From the NCBI RefSeq assembly GCF_900102795.1, contig NZ_FMWG01000004.1, forward strand, positions 310,001 to 374,000: a stretch of 64,000 nt of DNA. The letters run 5' to 3'. The translations under genes and the position numbers were made by a program. Of the stretch, positions 36,054 to 44,322 are shown piece after piece (the first letter of the stretch is position 1; the number at the start of each line of letters is the position of its first letter). The stretch is from Epibacterium ulvae (GTDB lineage Bacteria > Pseudomonadota > Alphaproteobacteria > Rhodobacterales > Rhodobacteraceae). The notes beneath the pieces are model-generated. The model made no database searches. It saw only the letters and a program-made list of their open reading frames with translations, and was not told the origin of the DNA.

Positions 36054-37007
36054 TTATTCCACCGCTGCCAACAGCTCGAACGCGCTGGCCTGTGCGGTTT
36101 CCATGAAGGTATCAAAATCAGCACCAGCAATGGCCTGAGGCCCCGCAAAAGCTTTGCTGATAAACTCGTTCAACTTGCTGGATGGATCATTCACGATGTC
36201 AACGATCGCAGCGGTAATCGCCTCTTCGGCCTCTGAAGGTATACCCGCAGGCGAGAAAACGCCAAATTTTGTTCCAAACGTCAGATCGATGCCATATTCT
36301 GTCAGCATTGGTGCATCGGGAGAAACTGCCAAAGGCTCTGCTTCAGCAGACACCAGATTGATCAGATCACCAGCCTGCACACCTTTGGTCTGAGGCCCCG
36401 CAGCCCAGGCGATGTCCAGATCATCTGCAACCACACCGTTCAAGCCGCCCTTCCCGCCCTGAACCATAACGATTTTAAAATCGACACCATTCTTTAGACC
36501 GATGTAATACAAAGCGTCAGCAAGCTTCGCGCTCATGGCGCCGGCCGCAATCGTCTGACCACCCTTGGCCGCTTCAATCACATCCGAAAGCGTCCTCCAG
36601 CCGCGATCGGTTTTTGAAATAAGGCCTGTTTGCGATCCCGTAATGGTGGTTAGATTTTCAAAATCCTCCAGCGCAAAACCAGGATTTTTGGCCGCGAGAA
36701 TACCATAAGCTAGACTATCGGTCGTGGTCATACCAATGGTAAGACCGTCTGCGGGCTCATCTTTCAGCTTCGCCGCCATGGCAGCACCACCACGACCTGC
36801 AACATTTTCAGGTATGATTTCCCACCCATGACGTGCAGTTAATTCTTCGGCCAGCAACCGCGCCGACGTATCAACGCCACCACCTGCACGAAATGCAATC
36901 ATAAGCTTAATTGGTCCACTGGGCTGCCATTCAGCCAAAGCTGAAGTGGTCGTACTCACCATAAGAGTCGCACCGACAAGCGCTGCTTTCAGAGTTCCAA
37001 GTTTCAT
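36054..37007 (-). CDS. tctC: Tripartite tricarboxylate transporter binding protein (TctC/Bug family)
   Basis: A 317-residue periplasmic binding protein with signal peptide (MKLGTLKAALVGATLMVSTT, cut after A-L-A near residue 25). Bug-family features: A-F-R-A-G-G-G-V-D-T-S-A-R near residue 38, G-G-A-A-M near 72 and the P-D-A-P-M-L-T-E-Y-G-I-D-L segment near 225. It captures a carboxylate-bearing solute for TctAB. First gene of the leftward operon that also contains the sulfatases; divergent from the MarR gene. Confidence 0.92.
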   Translation of the reverse strand: MKLGTLKAALVGATLMVSTTTSALAEWQPSGPIKLMIAFRAGGGVDTSARLLAEELTARHGWEIIPENVAGRGGAAMAAKLKDEPADGLTIGMTTTDSLAYGILAAKNPGFALEDFENLTTITGSQTGLISKTDRGWRTLSDVIEAAKGGQTIAAGAMSAKLADALYYIGLKNGVDFKIVMVQGGKGGLNGVVADDLDIAWAAGPQTKGVQAGDLINLVSAEAEPLAVSPDAPMLTEYGIDLTFGTKFGVFSPAGIPSEAEEAITAAIVDIVNDPSSKLNEFISKAFAGPQAIAGADFDTFMETAQASAFELLAAVE

Positions 37008-37162
37008 GTTTCCTCCTCCTGAAACATTATCAATTTTGAAAATTCGCAGAATTTGATCCGTATTCTTTGTCTTTTAGAACAAACGCATATGACCCTTTTC
37101 GATGTTACGTTCTCACTACGCCCCTTAAACCTCGCCTACGCTGTGAATTAACTGATGGTGCA

Positions 37163-37180
37163 TACTTTAACGATAAAGTA
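37163..37180. promoter_or_regulatory. Operator-like palindrome 1 in the tctC/marR region
   Basis: TACTTTAACGATAAAGTA: perfect 7-base arms with a 4-base spacer; a candidate MarR-type site between the two divergent genes. Confidence 0.6.
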
Positions 37181-37200
37181 ATGTATATTTGCAGCTTTAA

Positions 37201-37214
37201 CAACATTAATGTTG
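37201..37214. promoter_or_regulatory. Operator-like palindrome 2 in the tctC/marR region
   Basis: Perfect 14-base palindrome CAACATTAATGTTG, 28 bases before the MarR start and probably over its promoter; candidate autoregulatory site. Confidence 0.6.
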
Positions 37215-37241
37215 CATACGCATGATTAATGGAGCAAATAA

Positions 37242-37715
37242 ATGGTATTTCAATCGATCGAACTAGAAAAACGGCTAGAGCGCGTACGTATTCTAGAAAA
37301 CAACGTCACCTATCAATTTTCTATGATTGCCAAGCTGATGGACATGGACGCGCTCGCCAAACTTGAAGGCACCGGCCTCAATCTGACCTCTTACCGGTTA
37401 CTGAAAACCGTTGAGACCTTTGAAACCATGTCGATTGCAGATCTCAGCAGACATATGGTGACAGACAGCGCGCAAATCAGCAGAACCGCGACGGAACTTG
37501 GCAAACGTGATCTCGTTGAATTTCAGGTTGATCCCACAAACAAACGTCGAAAGCTTGTGGTTCTGGCCCCGGCAGGCATTGAACTGATGGCAAAACTCGC
37601 CCCTGTTTTTAAAGCCCGCCGTGCCGCTGTCGAAGACCTGCTTGGTGAAGCTGCTATTCGCGACCTTCACACACATTTCACCAAACTTGCCGCTCATTTC
37701 CTAAACACGCCCTAG
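37242..37715 (+). CDS. MarR-family transcriptional regulator
   Basis: A 157-residue MarR protein: central winged helix with T-M-S-I-A-D-L-S-R-H-M-V-T-D-S-A-Q-I-S-R-T (recognition helix near residue 75) and wing D-P-T-N-K-R-R-K-L-V-V-L, then a dimerisation helix. ATG is preceded by GGAGCAAATAA. Divergent from the TTT/sulfatase operon and flanked by two palindromes, so it is the likely regulator of that operon. Its stop overlaps by four bases the stop of the convergent aminotransferase gene. Confidence 0.9.
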   Translation: MVFQSIELEKRLERVRILENNVTYQFSMIAKLMDMDALAKLEGTGLNLTSYRLLKTVETFETMSIADLSRHMVTDSAQISRTATELGKRDLVEFQVDPTNKRRKLVVLAPAGIELMAKLAPVFKARRAAVEDLLGEAAIRDLHTHFTKLAAHFLNTP

Positions 37716-38917
37716 GCGTCTTCCTTCAGAATCGCTGAAAAGGCATGAGCAACAACATCAATATTCTCACGGGTCAGCCCGGCAACATTGATGCGCCCGT
37801 CACCCGCCATGTAGACGCCAAATTCGGTTTTCAGCCGCGCCACAGCATCTGGTCCAAAACCGGTGTAGGAAAACATGCCTTTCTGAGCGGTCAAAAACGA
37901 CGTATCTGCTGTAATACCCAATGCATCCACCCTGCTTTTTAGAGCATGGCGCATAGAGGCAATGCGATCCCGCATCTCTCTCAGTTCCTGCTCCCAATCC
38001 AGCTTTTGGTCAGCATTTTCAAAAACCGTGCTTACAATGCGTGCACCATGGCTGGGTGGCATAGAATAGTTTGACCGCACCACCGTCTCGATCCCGCCAT
38101 GGGCCTTTTGCAAATCGTCCTGATCCGCGGCAATTACCGTCAACGCTCCGGTGCGTTCACGATAAATGCCAAAGTTTTTCGAGAACGAAGACGCGATCAA
38201 CATTTCAGGCACCAGACCAGCCATATGGCGCAAACCCGCGACATCCGCTGTCATGCTTTCACCCAACCCCTGATAGGCGCAATCAAGAAACGGAAGAAGC
38301 TGTAGATCAAGAACCAGGTCTGCCAGAATCTGCCATTGTTCAAAGCTTGGATCCACACCGGTTGGATTGTGGCAGCAAGCATGCAAAAGAATAGCATCCC
38401 CCGGTTTGGCATTGGATTTCAGATGAGACACCATGCCTTCAAAATCCAACCCGCGATCAGAGGCACGAAAATAGGGATATTCAGAAATAGAGAGCCCCGC
38501 ATCCTGCGCGACCGGAATATGGTTTGCCCAGGTGGGTGAGCTGACCCAAAGCGTCTTACCAGCCTCCAACATGTTCAGGTAATCACATGCCACTTTCAAC
38601 GCTCCAGATCCACCCGGCGTCTGAACGCTGGTCACCCGGGCTGCGGCGACCTGTTGTGAATCCGCCCCCAAAAGCAGGGCCGGCACCAGCGCGCGATAAT
38701 CTGCAGCCCCAGAAATGCCCACATATGTCTTAGTAGTTTCAGTCTTGTACAATTGCTTTTCTGCGGCCTTGACCGCCCGCATCACGGGAATATTTCCTTC
38801 CGCATCCTTATAAACGCCCACAACCAGATCAACTTTGTTGTCCCGTGGGTCCGCCTGGTAGGCTTGCATCAGGGCAAGTAACTGATCGATGCCACGGCTT
38901 TGCGTCGTTTCAAACAT
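37712..38917 (-). CDS. Aromatic amino-acid/aspartate aminotransferase (class I, AspC/TyrB type)
   Basis: A 401-residue PLP enzyme. PLP lysine in S-S-F-S-K-N-F-G-I-Y-R-E-R near residue 245, conserved H-A-C-C-H-N-P-T-G-V-D near 180, and the N-terminal G-V-Y-K-D-A-E-G-N segment. It transfers amino groups between aspartate or aromatic amino acids and 2-oxoglutarate. Last gene of the leftward eight-gene operon, nine bases after the SDR. In this setting it may consume the 2-oxo acid or form glutamate from the catabolic route. Confidence 0.9.
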   Translation of the reverse strand: MFETTQSRGIDQLLALMQAYQADPRDNKVDLVVGVYKDAEGNIPVMRAVKAAEKQLYKTETTKTYVGISGAADYRALVPALLLGADSQQVAAARVTSVQTPGGSGALKVACDYLNMLEAGKTLWVSSPTWANHIPVAQDAGLSISEYPYFRASDRGLDFEGMVSHLKSNAKPGDAILLHACCHNPTGVDPSFEQWQILADLVLDLQLLPFLDCAYQGLGESMTADVAGLRHMAGLVPEMLIASSFSKNFGIYRERTGALTVIAADQDDLQKAHGGIETVVRSNYSMPPSHGARIVSTVFENADQKLDWEQELREMRDRIASMRHALKSRVDALGITADTSFLTAQKGMFSYTGFGPDAVARLKTEFGVYMAGDGRINVAGLTRENIDVVAHAFSAILKEDA

Positions 38918-38926
38918 TAATTCCTC

Positions 38927-39712
38927 CTAGAAACGACCGCAGTCGACTTTCATTTTGTCCCCAGTGATAGCTGACGACAGATCAGACGCATAATAAAGCG
39001 CTGCTCGTCCAACTTCTTCTGGCGCAACCCAGCGCTTCAACGCAGCAACATCCGTGTAATTCTCGCGTTCGATCTGTTCGGCGGACCGCCCTTCCTGCTC
39101 AGAGCGGCGCTGCAGAATGCGATCCATGTTTTCACCAGAGACGGCACCGGGCATCAACGCGTTCACACGCACATTCACCGGCCCCAGCTCACGCGCCATG
39201 GTTTCCGTGATGCCGATCAGCGCAAACTTGGAAGCCACATAGGCAGACCGCATTGGATAACCTTGTATACCCATAAGCGACGACATGTTGATGATCGAAC
39301 CAGAATTCTGCGCAGACATGATTTTCGCTGCTTCTTGCAGGCAATACATCGCACCAACCAGATTGATATTCATACACTCAACCCAAGCGCTCATATCCAC
39401 GTCGGCGACCGGAGCAATCGGACCAGGGCCGCCCGCGTTGTTGAGCAAAATATCGATCTTACGTCCAAATTTGAGCGCCTCTTTGAACATTGCCCGTACC
39501 TGTGCCTGATCCGAGACGTCACAAGCAATTGCATGGCCACCGATTTCTGCTGCAACCCGTTGCAAGGGCGCCAATCGTCTCCCAGTCACGATCACCATTG
39601 CGCCAGCATCTGCAAACACCTTGGCCGTTGCTTCACCAATGCCACTGCCCCCCCCTGTGACCACAGCCACTTTTCCATCCAGACGGCAGGTATCAATCGA
39701 AATCAGGCTCAT
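38927..39712 (-). CDS. Short-chain dehydrogenase/reductase (SDR)
   Basis: A 261-residue classical SDR: T-G-G-G-S-G-I-G cofactor motif near residue 20, N-N-A-G-G-P-G near 92, catalytic Ser in I-I-N-M-S-S, Y-V-A-S-K near 160. A C-terminal D-C-G-R-F replaces the more common D-G-G. ATGA overlap with the upstream FAD subunit gene shows tight coupling. Substrate unknown; a hydroxy or keto intermediate of the operon's pathway is likely. Confidence 0.9.
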   Translation of the reverse strand: MSLISIDTCRLDGKVAVVTGGGSGIGEATAKVFADAGAMVIVTGRRLAPLQRVAAEIGGHAIACDVSDQAQVRAMFKEALKFGRKIDILLNNAGGPGPIAPVADVDMSAWVECMNINLVGAMYCLQEAAKIMSAQNSGSIINMSSLMGIQGYPMRSAYVASKFALIGITETMARELGPVNVRVNALMPGAVSGENMDRILQRRSEQEGRSAEQIERENYTDVAALKRWVAPEEVGRAALYYASDLSSAITGDKMKVDCGRF

Positions 39713-40806
39713 AGCATGTCCTCATCAAAGTCACGCCCCGGATCAAACAGAGGCAGTTCGGGCTCTCGCCCAAGAATAAAATCGCCCATCAACTGGCCGA
39801 TATAAGGCCCAATGGTGTATCCGCCGCGCACGCAGCCCAAAACAAAGGCATCATCAAAGCCCGGCAAAGCTCCGGCGAGCGGATAGAAATCAGGAACATT
39901 GGCTTCAAACCCTGTCCAGCTGCGCAAGATCCGCGCCTTGGACAATCCAGGCATAGCAAATTGGGCCAGCGCGATATTGGGCATCACAGAAGACGCCATC
40001 ACCTGCCCTCGTCCCTCTTGCGGCCTGCCCCGCCCTTGCCAGCCGCCGCCAACCAAAACAGTGCCGTTTGCCTTTTGCTTCATGGTCAGCAGACCCGTCG
40101 CGTGGCCTATCACGCTTGAGATCAACGCAGGCATGCGCTCTGTGACCGAAACCGTATTAATGCGGGCATCGACCGGCAGATGAACATCCAACAGGGCCGC
40201 CGCAGTCTTGATCCACGCACCGGCAGCCAAAAGCAAACGTTTTGCGTAAATCACACCTCGGCTGGTGGTCAGTTGATAGGAGGCACCCCGATCAATCGCC
40301 AGAATCTGACAACGCTCTTGATACTCAATAGCCTCATCGCACAATCGACCACGAAAATACTGACCCGTCAGCGAGGAATTCGCATACCCATCTTCCGCAC
40401 AATAGCTTGCCGCCACCACCTTTTGTGCCAGATTGGGTTCTACATTACGCAACCGTTTGGTGGACACAAATTCAATCGGAGCACCCGCCTTTGCTTTCAG
40501 CGTTTGACGTTCAGTCAGCAACTCAGCTTCGCGTTCTGTAAACGCCAGCGTGAAACCACCTGTTTTCTTAAATCCAACAGCCGCTCCCATGCGCGCCCAA
40601 GCATGGTGCCCCTTCAAGGCATAAGGCATAAGTTTGACACGCTTGATCTGCAGCGACAAAGTGCCGGCATTCACACCCGATGCGCCCTGACCAATGTCGC
40701 TTTGCTCCAGAACAATCGGGCGCATGCCACCGGCAGCCATCTCCAGCGCAGCAGCACAGCCCATGATGCCTCCACCGACAACGGCAATATCATAAACAAT
40801 CGTCAT
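39709..40806 (-). CDS. FAD-dependent dehydrogenase, catalytic subunit (opine oxidase OoxB/D-hydroxyproline dehydrogenase type)
   Basis: A 365-residue DadA-family flavoprotein. ADP-binding motif V-V-G-G-G-I-M-G-C near residue 10, G-A-S-G-V-N-A-G-T near 42, and a C-terminal C-V-R-G-G-Y-T-I-G-P FAD segment. Together with the following two genes (in transcript order, upstream) it makes a three-part dehydrogenase like octopine/nopaline oxidase, HcnABC or LhpBEF, oxidising the C-N bond of an N-substituted or D-amino acid. Coupled by ATGA overlaps at both ends. Confidence 0.85.
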   Translation of the reverse strand: MTIVYDIAVVGGGIMGCAAALEMAAGGMRPIVLEQSDIGQGASGVNAGTLSLQIKRVKLMPYALKGHHAWARMGAAVGFKKTGGFTLAFTEREAELLTERQTLKAKAGAPIEFVSTKRLRNVEPNLAQKVVAASYCAEDGYANSSLTGQYFRGRLCDEAIEYQERCQILAIDRGASYQLTTSRGVIYAKRLLLAAGAWIKTAAALLDVHLPVDARINTVSVTERMPALISSVIGHATGLLTMKQKANGTVLVGGGWQGRGRPQEGRGQVMASSVMPNIALAQFAMPGLSKARILRSWTGFEANVPDFYPLAGALPGFDDAFVLGCVRGGYTIGPYIGQLMGDFILGREPELPLFDPGRDFDEDML

Positions 40807-42224
40807 AGCGGCGCCGGTTTTGGAATAGGAAGATCATCATATTCGAAATCACCTGCCAAAGCCGCCACAGGGATCGGGCGCAAGGGCGGGCGGGCGGTTG
40901 GAGGAGGCACGTCGGATACCTCTCCCCCCTTGGCCTGCGCGATTAGCTGAGAAATCGTGCCTTGGCAAAATTTGCCACCACAAGGGCCCATGCCCGCCCG
41001 CAAGCCTGACTTCACAGACAGCGTGCTCTGTGCCCCGGCATTGATCTCCGCCACAATATCGCTTCGGGTCAAGCTTTCGCAGCGACACACCACAGTATCC
41101 GCACACATCAAAGTCTGTAGCCCCTTACGCGGCACGCTTAGGGCGGTCATCGCCATACCAAAACGCGCGGCACGCTGATAGGCCTGTTGCAACAGATGAT
41201 TTTCACCGGGTGCCACACCACGCACATATGCCGAGGCTGTCTCACCGGTTAGCTTGCCATGAATTTCTGCTGCAGCCGCACCGCGGATACCTGCTCCATC
41301 TCCGCACAGAAACAGGCCTTCTCTCTCGGTTTCGCCAGAGGCGTCCACCTCAGGGCACCAGCCACCAAGGTCTGCACGATACCGCAGTTCAAGACCCGCT
41401 AATTGCGCCGCCTCAGCCGCTGGAGTTAATCCATTCCCAAGGCAAAGACTGTCTGCGCCGAGGAATTCTGGTTCCCCGTCAGGAGCCCAGTCCCGCGTCA
41501 GACGACGTATCGTGACACCGCTCACGTCTGTCTCTCCATCAATTTCAGCAACCGCATGGCGCCAATAAATCGGGACACCGGCAAGATACAGATCCGCGAC
41601 CCAGAGGGCTCCGCGCACCAGAAGATCCGGACGTCGGACCATCGCAGGGAAGGCACGCAGCCATTCTCTTTTAGAATTTGGAGTAACAACGGCCGCGACC
41701 TCACCGCCCAGCCTGCGAATTTCGCTCGCCACAAAGAACACTAAGGGGCCAGTACCGCTGACCACCGTACGCTGCCCTGGAAGAGCCAGATCCTGCTTGA
41801 ACATCGCAGTCGCCCCTGCAAGGCCAATCACACCGGGCGTTGTCCAGCCCGGAACCGGCTGCACATATTCGCGCGCGCCTGTTGCAAGGATCAGTGCTTT
41901 TGCCACAAGCGTCACAACCTTGCCTTCTTTCAAAACATAGATTTCCCAACCACTGGCGGCAGATTCAATCTGCCACACCCGGCTCTGCGCAAACGTCAGG
42001 ACCGTGCTGCAGGCTACCTCTTGCCGCAGGGCGTCACCGGATCGGCTTTCCGGCGTTGTCGGAGCCTCTAAAACAACAGGGTTCTTTGCCCGCCAAACCT
42101 GACCACCGGGTTTGCGCTGTTCATCCACCATCGCAACACGACATCCGGCCCACGCTGCCGTCAGCGCCGCATTCGCCCCTGCAGGCCCCGCACCGATCAC
42201 AACGATGTCAAATATCTGGCTCAT
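40803..42224 (-). CDS. FAD/NAD(P)-binding [2Fe-2S] dehydrogenase subunit (OoxA/HcnB type)
   Basis: A 473-residue protein: N-terminal Rossmann motif V-I-G-A-G-P-A-G-A-N, a second nucleotide motif V-S-G-T-G-P-L-V-F near residue 155, a pyridine-nucleotide-type C-G-D-G-A-G-I-R-G-A segment near 305, and a C-terminal BFD-like [2Fe-2S] domain with V-C-R-C-E-S near residue 385 and C-G-G-K-F-C near 425 (four Cys ligands). It passes electrons between the catalytic FAD subunit and the small ferredoxin-like subunit. ATGA overlaps on both sides. Confidence 0.88.
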   Translation of the reverse strand: MSQIFDIVVIGAGPAGANAALTAAWAGCRVAMVDEQRKPGGQVWRAKNPVVLEAPTTPESRSGDALRQEVACSTVLTFAQSRVWQIESAASGWEIYVLKEGKVVTLVAKALILATGAREYVQPVPGWTTPGVIGLAGATAMFKQDLALPGQRTVVSGTGPLVFFVASEIRRLGGEVAAVVTPNSKREWLRAFPAMVRRPDLLVRGALWVADLYLAGVPIYWRHAVAEIDGETDVSGVTIRRLTRDWAPDGEPEFLGADSLCLGNGLTPAAEAAQLAGLELRYRADLGGWCPEVDASGETEREGLFLCGDGAGIRGAAAAEIHGKLTGETASAYVRGVAPGENHLLQQAYQRAARFGMAMTALSVPRKGLQTLMCADTVVCRCESLTRSDIVAEINAGAQSTLSVKSGLRAGMGPCGGKFCQGTISQLIAQAKGGEVSDVPPPTARPPLRPIPVAALAGDFEYDDLPIPKPAPL

Positions 42225-42526
42225 TGACTCTGCGCGCCCCGTTTTAACGAGGTCACGGTCAAGTCGGCACTGACAAGCAAACGACAGCTTTCAACAGGAC
42301 GCCCCCCCACCTGCACCAGACATTCCTGACACAGGCCCATGCAGCAAAAGGCCCCGCGCGCACCGCCATCTTCGGGCGCATGCCTGAGCAGGCGATGCCC
42401 TCCTCGCTGCAACGCAGTTGCCACGGTTTCACCGACAAAACCCGATATAGCTTCATCATCAAAAGTGAAGGTCACGGACCGCGCCCGCTGAACGCGCGCT
42501 GCATGGTTGGGGACAAGCCGGATCAT
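42221..42526 (-). CDS. Small [2Fe-2S] subunit of the three-part dehydrogenase (HcnA/SoxA type)
   Basis: A 101-residue ferredoxin-like protein. The cluster ligands lie in A-F-C-C-M-G-L-C-Q-E-C-L-V-Q-V with a further Cys in V-E-S-C-R (spacing C-x4-C-x2-C-x11-C). The N-terminal part has F-T-F-D-D-E-A-I-S-G-F typical of these subunits. It completes the OoxA/OoxB-like complex. Its start overlaps the DapA-family stop by ATGA. Confidence 0.88.
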   Translation of the reverse strand: MIRLVPNHAARVQRARSVTFTFDDEAISGFVGETVATALQRGGHRLLRHAPEDGGARGAFCCMGLCQECLVQVGGRPVESCRLLVSADLTVTSLKRGAQSQ

Positions 42527-43425
42527 CTGTAACGAATGCCAAGCTGATCAAAAGCGCGTTTGATCTTATCAATATCGGCTTGTGTCGCAGGCAAAACCGG
42601 ATCCCGCGGAACACCTGCAGGCTGGCCGATCAAATTCAACGCCGCTTTAAACGACGCAGGCCATGTGCCGGTGCCCATCAACAGTTCATACAGAACTGTC
42701 AGCTGGTAATGGGCTTTGCGATATGTCTCATCCGGCACACCTGCCCCAACCTGTGCCATTTCAGATGGCATGAGATCCGTAAACTCTGGACCGGTCGCAA
42801 TAAAACCTGCAGCACCCAAACCGAATGCAGGCATGATATAGTGACAGGGGCCTGTCATGATGGACATTTTATCGCCCAGACGTTGAAGCAAATGCGTGTG
42901 ATAAAAGAAATCACGCTGGCTTTCTTTAATGCCAATCACATTATGTGTATTCAGCAGGCGTTCGGTCTGATCCACGGTGAGGGAAAACCCCATGCGACGG
43001 GGTGAATTATATAGCACGAGCGGCTTATCTGTTGCCGCCGAAACCTTGTCAAAACGCGCCATCAGCTCAGCCTCAGAGGCCTTTAAAACATAGGTCTGCG
43101 GCATCGAAAGCAACACATCCGCACCGTTATCCTCTGCCGCCCGCACATAGCCCAAAGAGGCCTCAATCGTTGGTGCAGAAATACCCATCATAATGGGCAC
43201 GCGGCCTTTTGCAGTATCTTTCGCCAAACGCACCAAACGGCCGCGCTCTTGCGCAGACAAAGCCCAGCTTTCACCATTATCGCCTGCAATACAGACGCAG
43301 GTTGCCCCCCGGCTGAGAAGAAATTCAAACAAGTCGACAAAAGCGTCTTCCATAATTTCACCTTTTTCATTGAAAGGTGTCGCAATTGCCGGCACGTAAC
43401 CGCGCAAATTATCTTTGGTCATCAT
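42523..43425 (-). CDS. DapA-family (dihydrodipicolinate synthase/N-acetylneuraminate lyase) enzyme
   Basis: A 300-residue TIM-barrel class I aldolase. Schiff-base Lys in V-I-G-I-K-E-S near residue 162 and active-site Tyr in V-L-Y-N-S-P near 135; the G-D-N-G-E-S segment near 48 takes the place of the usual G-T-T-G-E. Members act as lyases, aldolases or deaminases on 2-oxo or imino acids. In hydroxyproline catabolism a DapA-family deaminase works on the imine made by a three-part FAD/[2Fe-2S] dehydrogenase, the same gene association as here; but no proline epimerase is present. Confidence 0.88.
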   Translation of the reverse strand: MMTKDNLRGYVPAIATPFNEKGEIMEDAFVDLFEFLLSRGATCVCIAGDNGESWALSAQERGRLVRLAKDTAKGRVPIMMGISAPTIEASLGYVRAAEDNGADVLLSMPQTYVLKASEAELMARFDKVSAATDKPLVLYNSPRRMGFSLTVDQTERLLNTHNVIGIKESQRDFFYHTHLLQRLGDKMSIMTGPCHYIMPAFGLGAAGFIATGPEFTDLMPSEMAQVGAGVPDETYRKAHYQLTVLYELLMGTGTWPASFKAALNLIGQPAGVPRDPVLPATQADIDKIKRAFDQLGIRYR

Positions 43426-43440
43426 GATGATAGATCCTCG

Positions 43441-44322
43441 TCAGTCAGGTATTCTACAGGTGAACACCGCGCCAAACTGGGCATCGGTGATATAGAGCAA
43501 TGAATCATCGTCTGGATGAAACGCCACCGAAGTGGTCCACAGTCCTTCGGGCAAACGCACATCAGCAATCGGATCCCCAAGCGCATCAAACACATACGCG
43601 CGCCCCGCTTGTGCCTGCGCTACCGCAATCTGGCCCTGCGCATTTGTCGCCAGCCCATCCGGCCCCAAACCACCAGACAGTTGTAGAAATGTGCCAAGCA
43701 TTGGCAAACCGGTCTCAGGTAAAGCCGTGGACAACCTCAGAACCTGATTAGAGCGCGTGGCTGCCACATAAAGCCATGTGCCATCCGGAGAAAGGCATAT
43801 GCCATTGGAATACGGTACAGAATTTGCCACCAAACGCAGCGCCCCCTCAGCGGTGCGGCAATACACGCGCCCCACTGGGTCGCTCAATGAACTACGTCCA
43901 CTGTCGGTAAACCACAGTCGACCATCCGTTCCGTAGATCATATCTGACAGCCCCAAAAAGGGCATATTCGCATGCCCCGTGGACAGAACCTGAAAGCTGT
44001 CACGCCCGGTTAGTTCAATAAGCCCATGGCGATAATCAACGGCAATACGACTTCCATCCGGCGCAATCCGCATCGAATGCGGCTCACCATCGATGTGATG
44101 CATGACCTGCCACGCACCCTTGCGATCAATACGAAACACTCGCCCATAAGGCACGTCCGACAGCCACAGATTGCAATCCTCATCAAAAAAGGCCCCTTCC
44201 AGAAATGAGTGCATCGGCTGTCCTGGACGCGTCATCTTGGCCCAGGCTGAAGGCTCTCCTTTATGTCTCAGCTCATCTGGCAACTGGGTGAAACGCGTGG
44301 CGGTTATGCGAACGGGGAACAT
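43441..44322 (-). CDS. SMP-30/gluconolactonase-family protein
   Basis: A 293-residue six-bladed beta-propeller. Metal ligand segments are visible: F-F-D-E-D-C-N-L-W-L-S-D near residue 48, S-N-G-I-C-L-S-P-D-G near 150, and G-P-D-G-L-A-T-N near 205. Family members hydrolyse lactones in sugar-acid catabolism. ATG at 44322 overlaps the CoA transferase stop (TGATG); a GTG one codon upstream is also possible. A lactone intermediate in this pathway is suggested but not shown. Confidence 0.85.
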   Translation of the reverse strand: MFPVRITATRFTQLPDELRHKGEPSAWAKMTRPGQPMHSFLEGAFFDEDCNLWLSDVPYGRVFRIDRKGAWQVMHHIDGEPHSMRIAPDGSRIAVDYRHGLIELTGRDSFQVLSTGHANMPFLGLSDMIYGTDGRLWFTDSGRSSLSDPVGRVYCRTAEGALRLVANSVPYSNGICLSPDGTWLYVAATRSNQVLRLSTALPETGLPMLGTFLQLSGGLGPDGLATNAQGQIAVAQAQAGRAYVFDALGDPIADVRLPEGLWTTSVAFHPDDDSLLYITDAQFGAVFTCRIPD

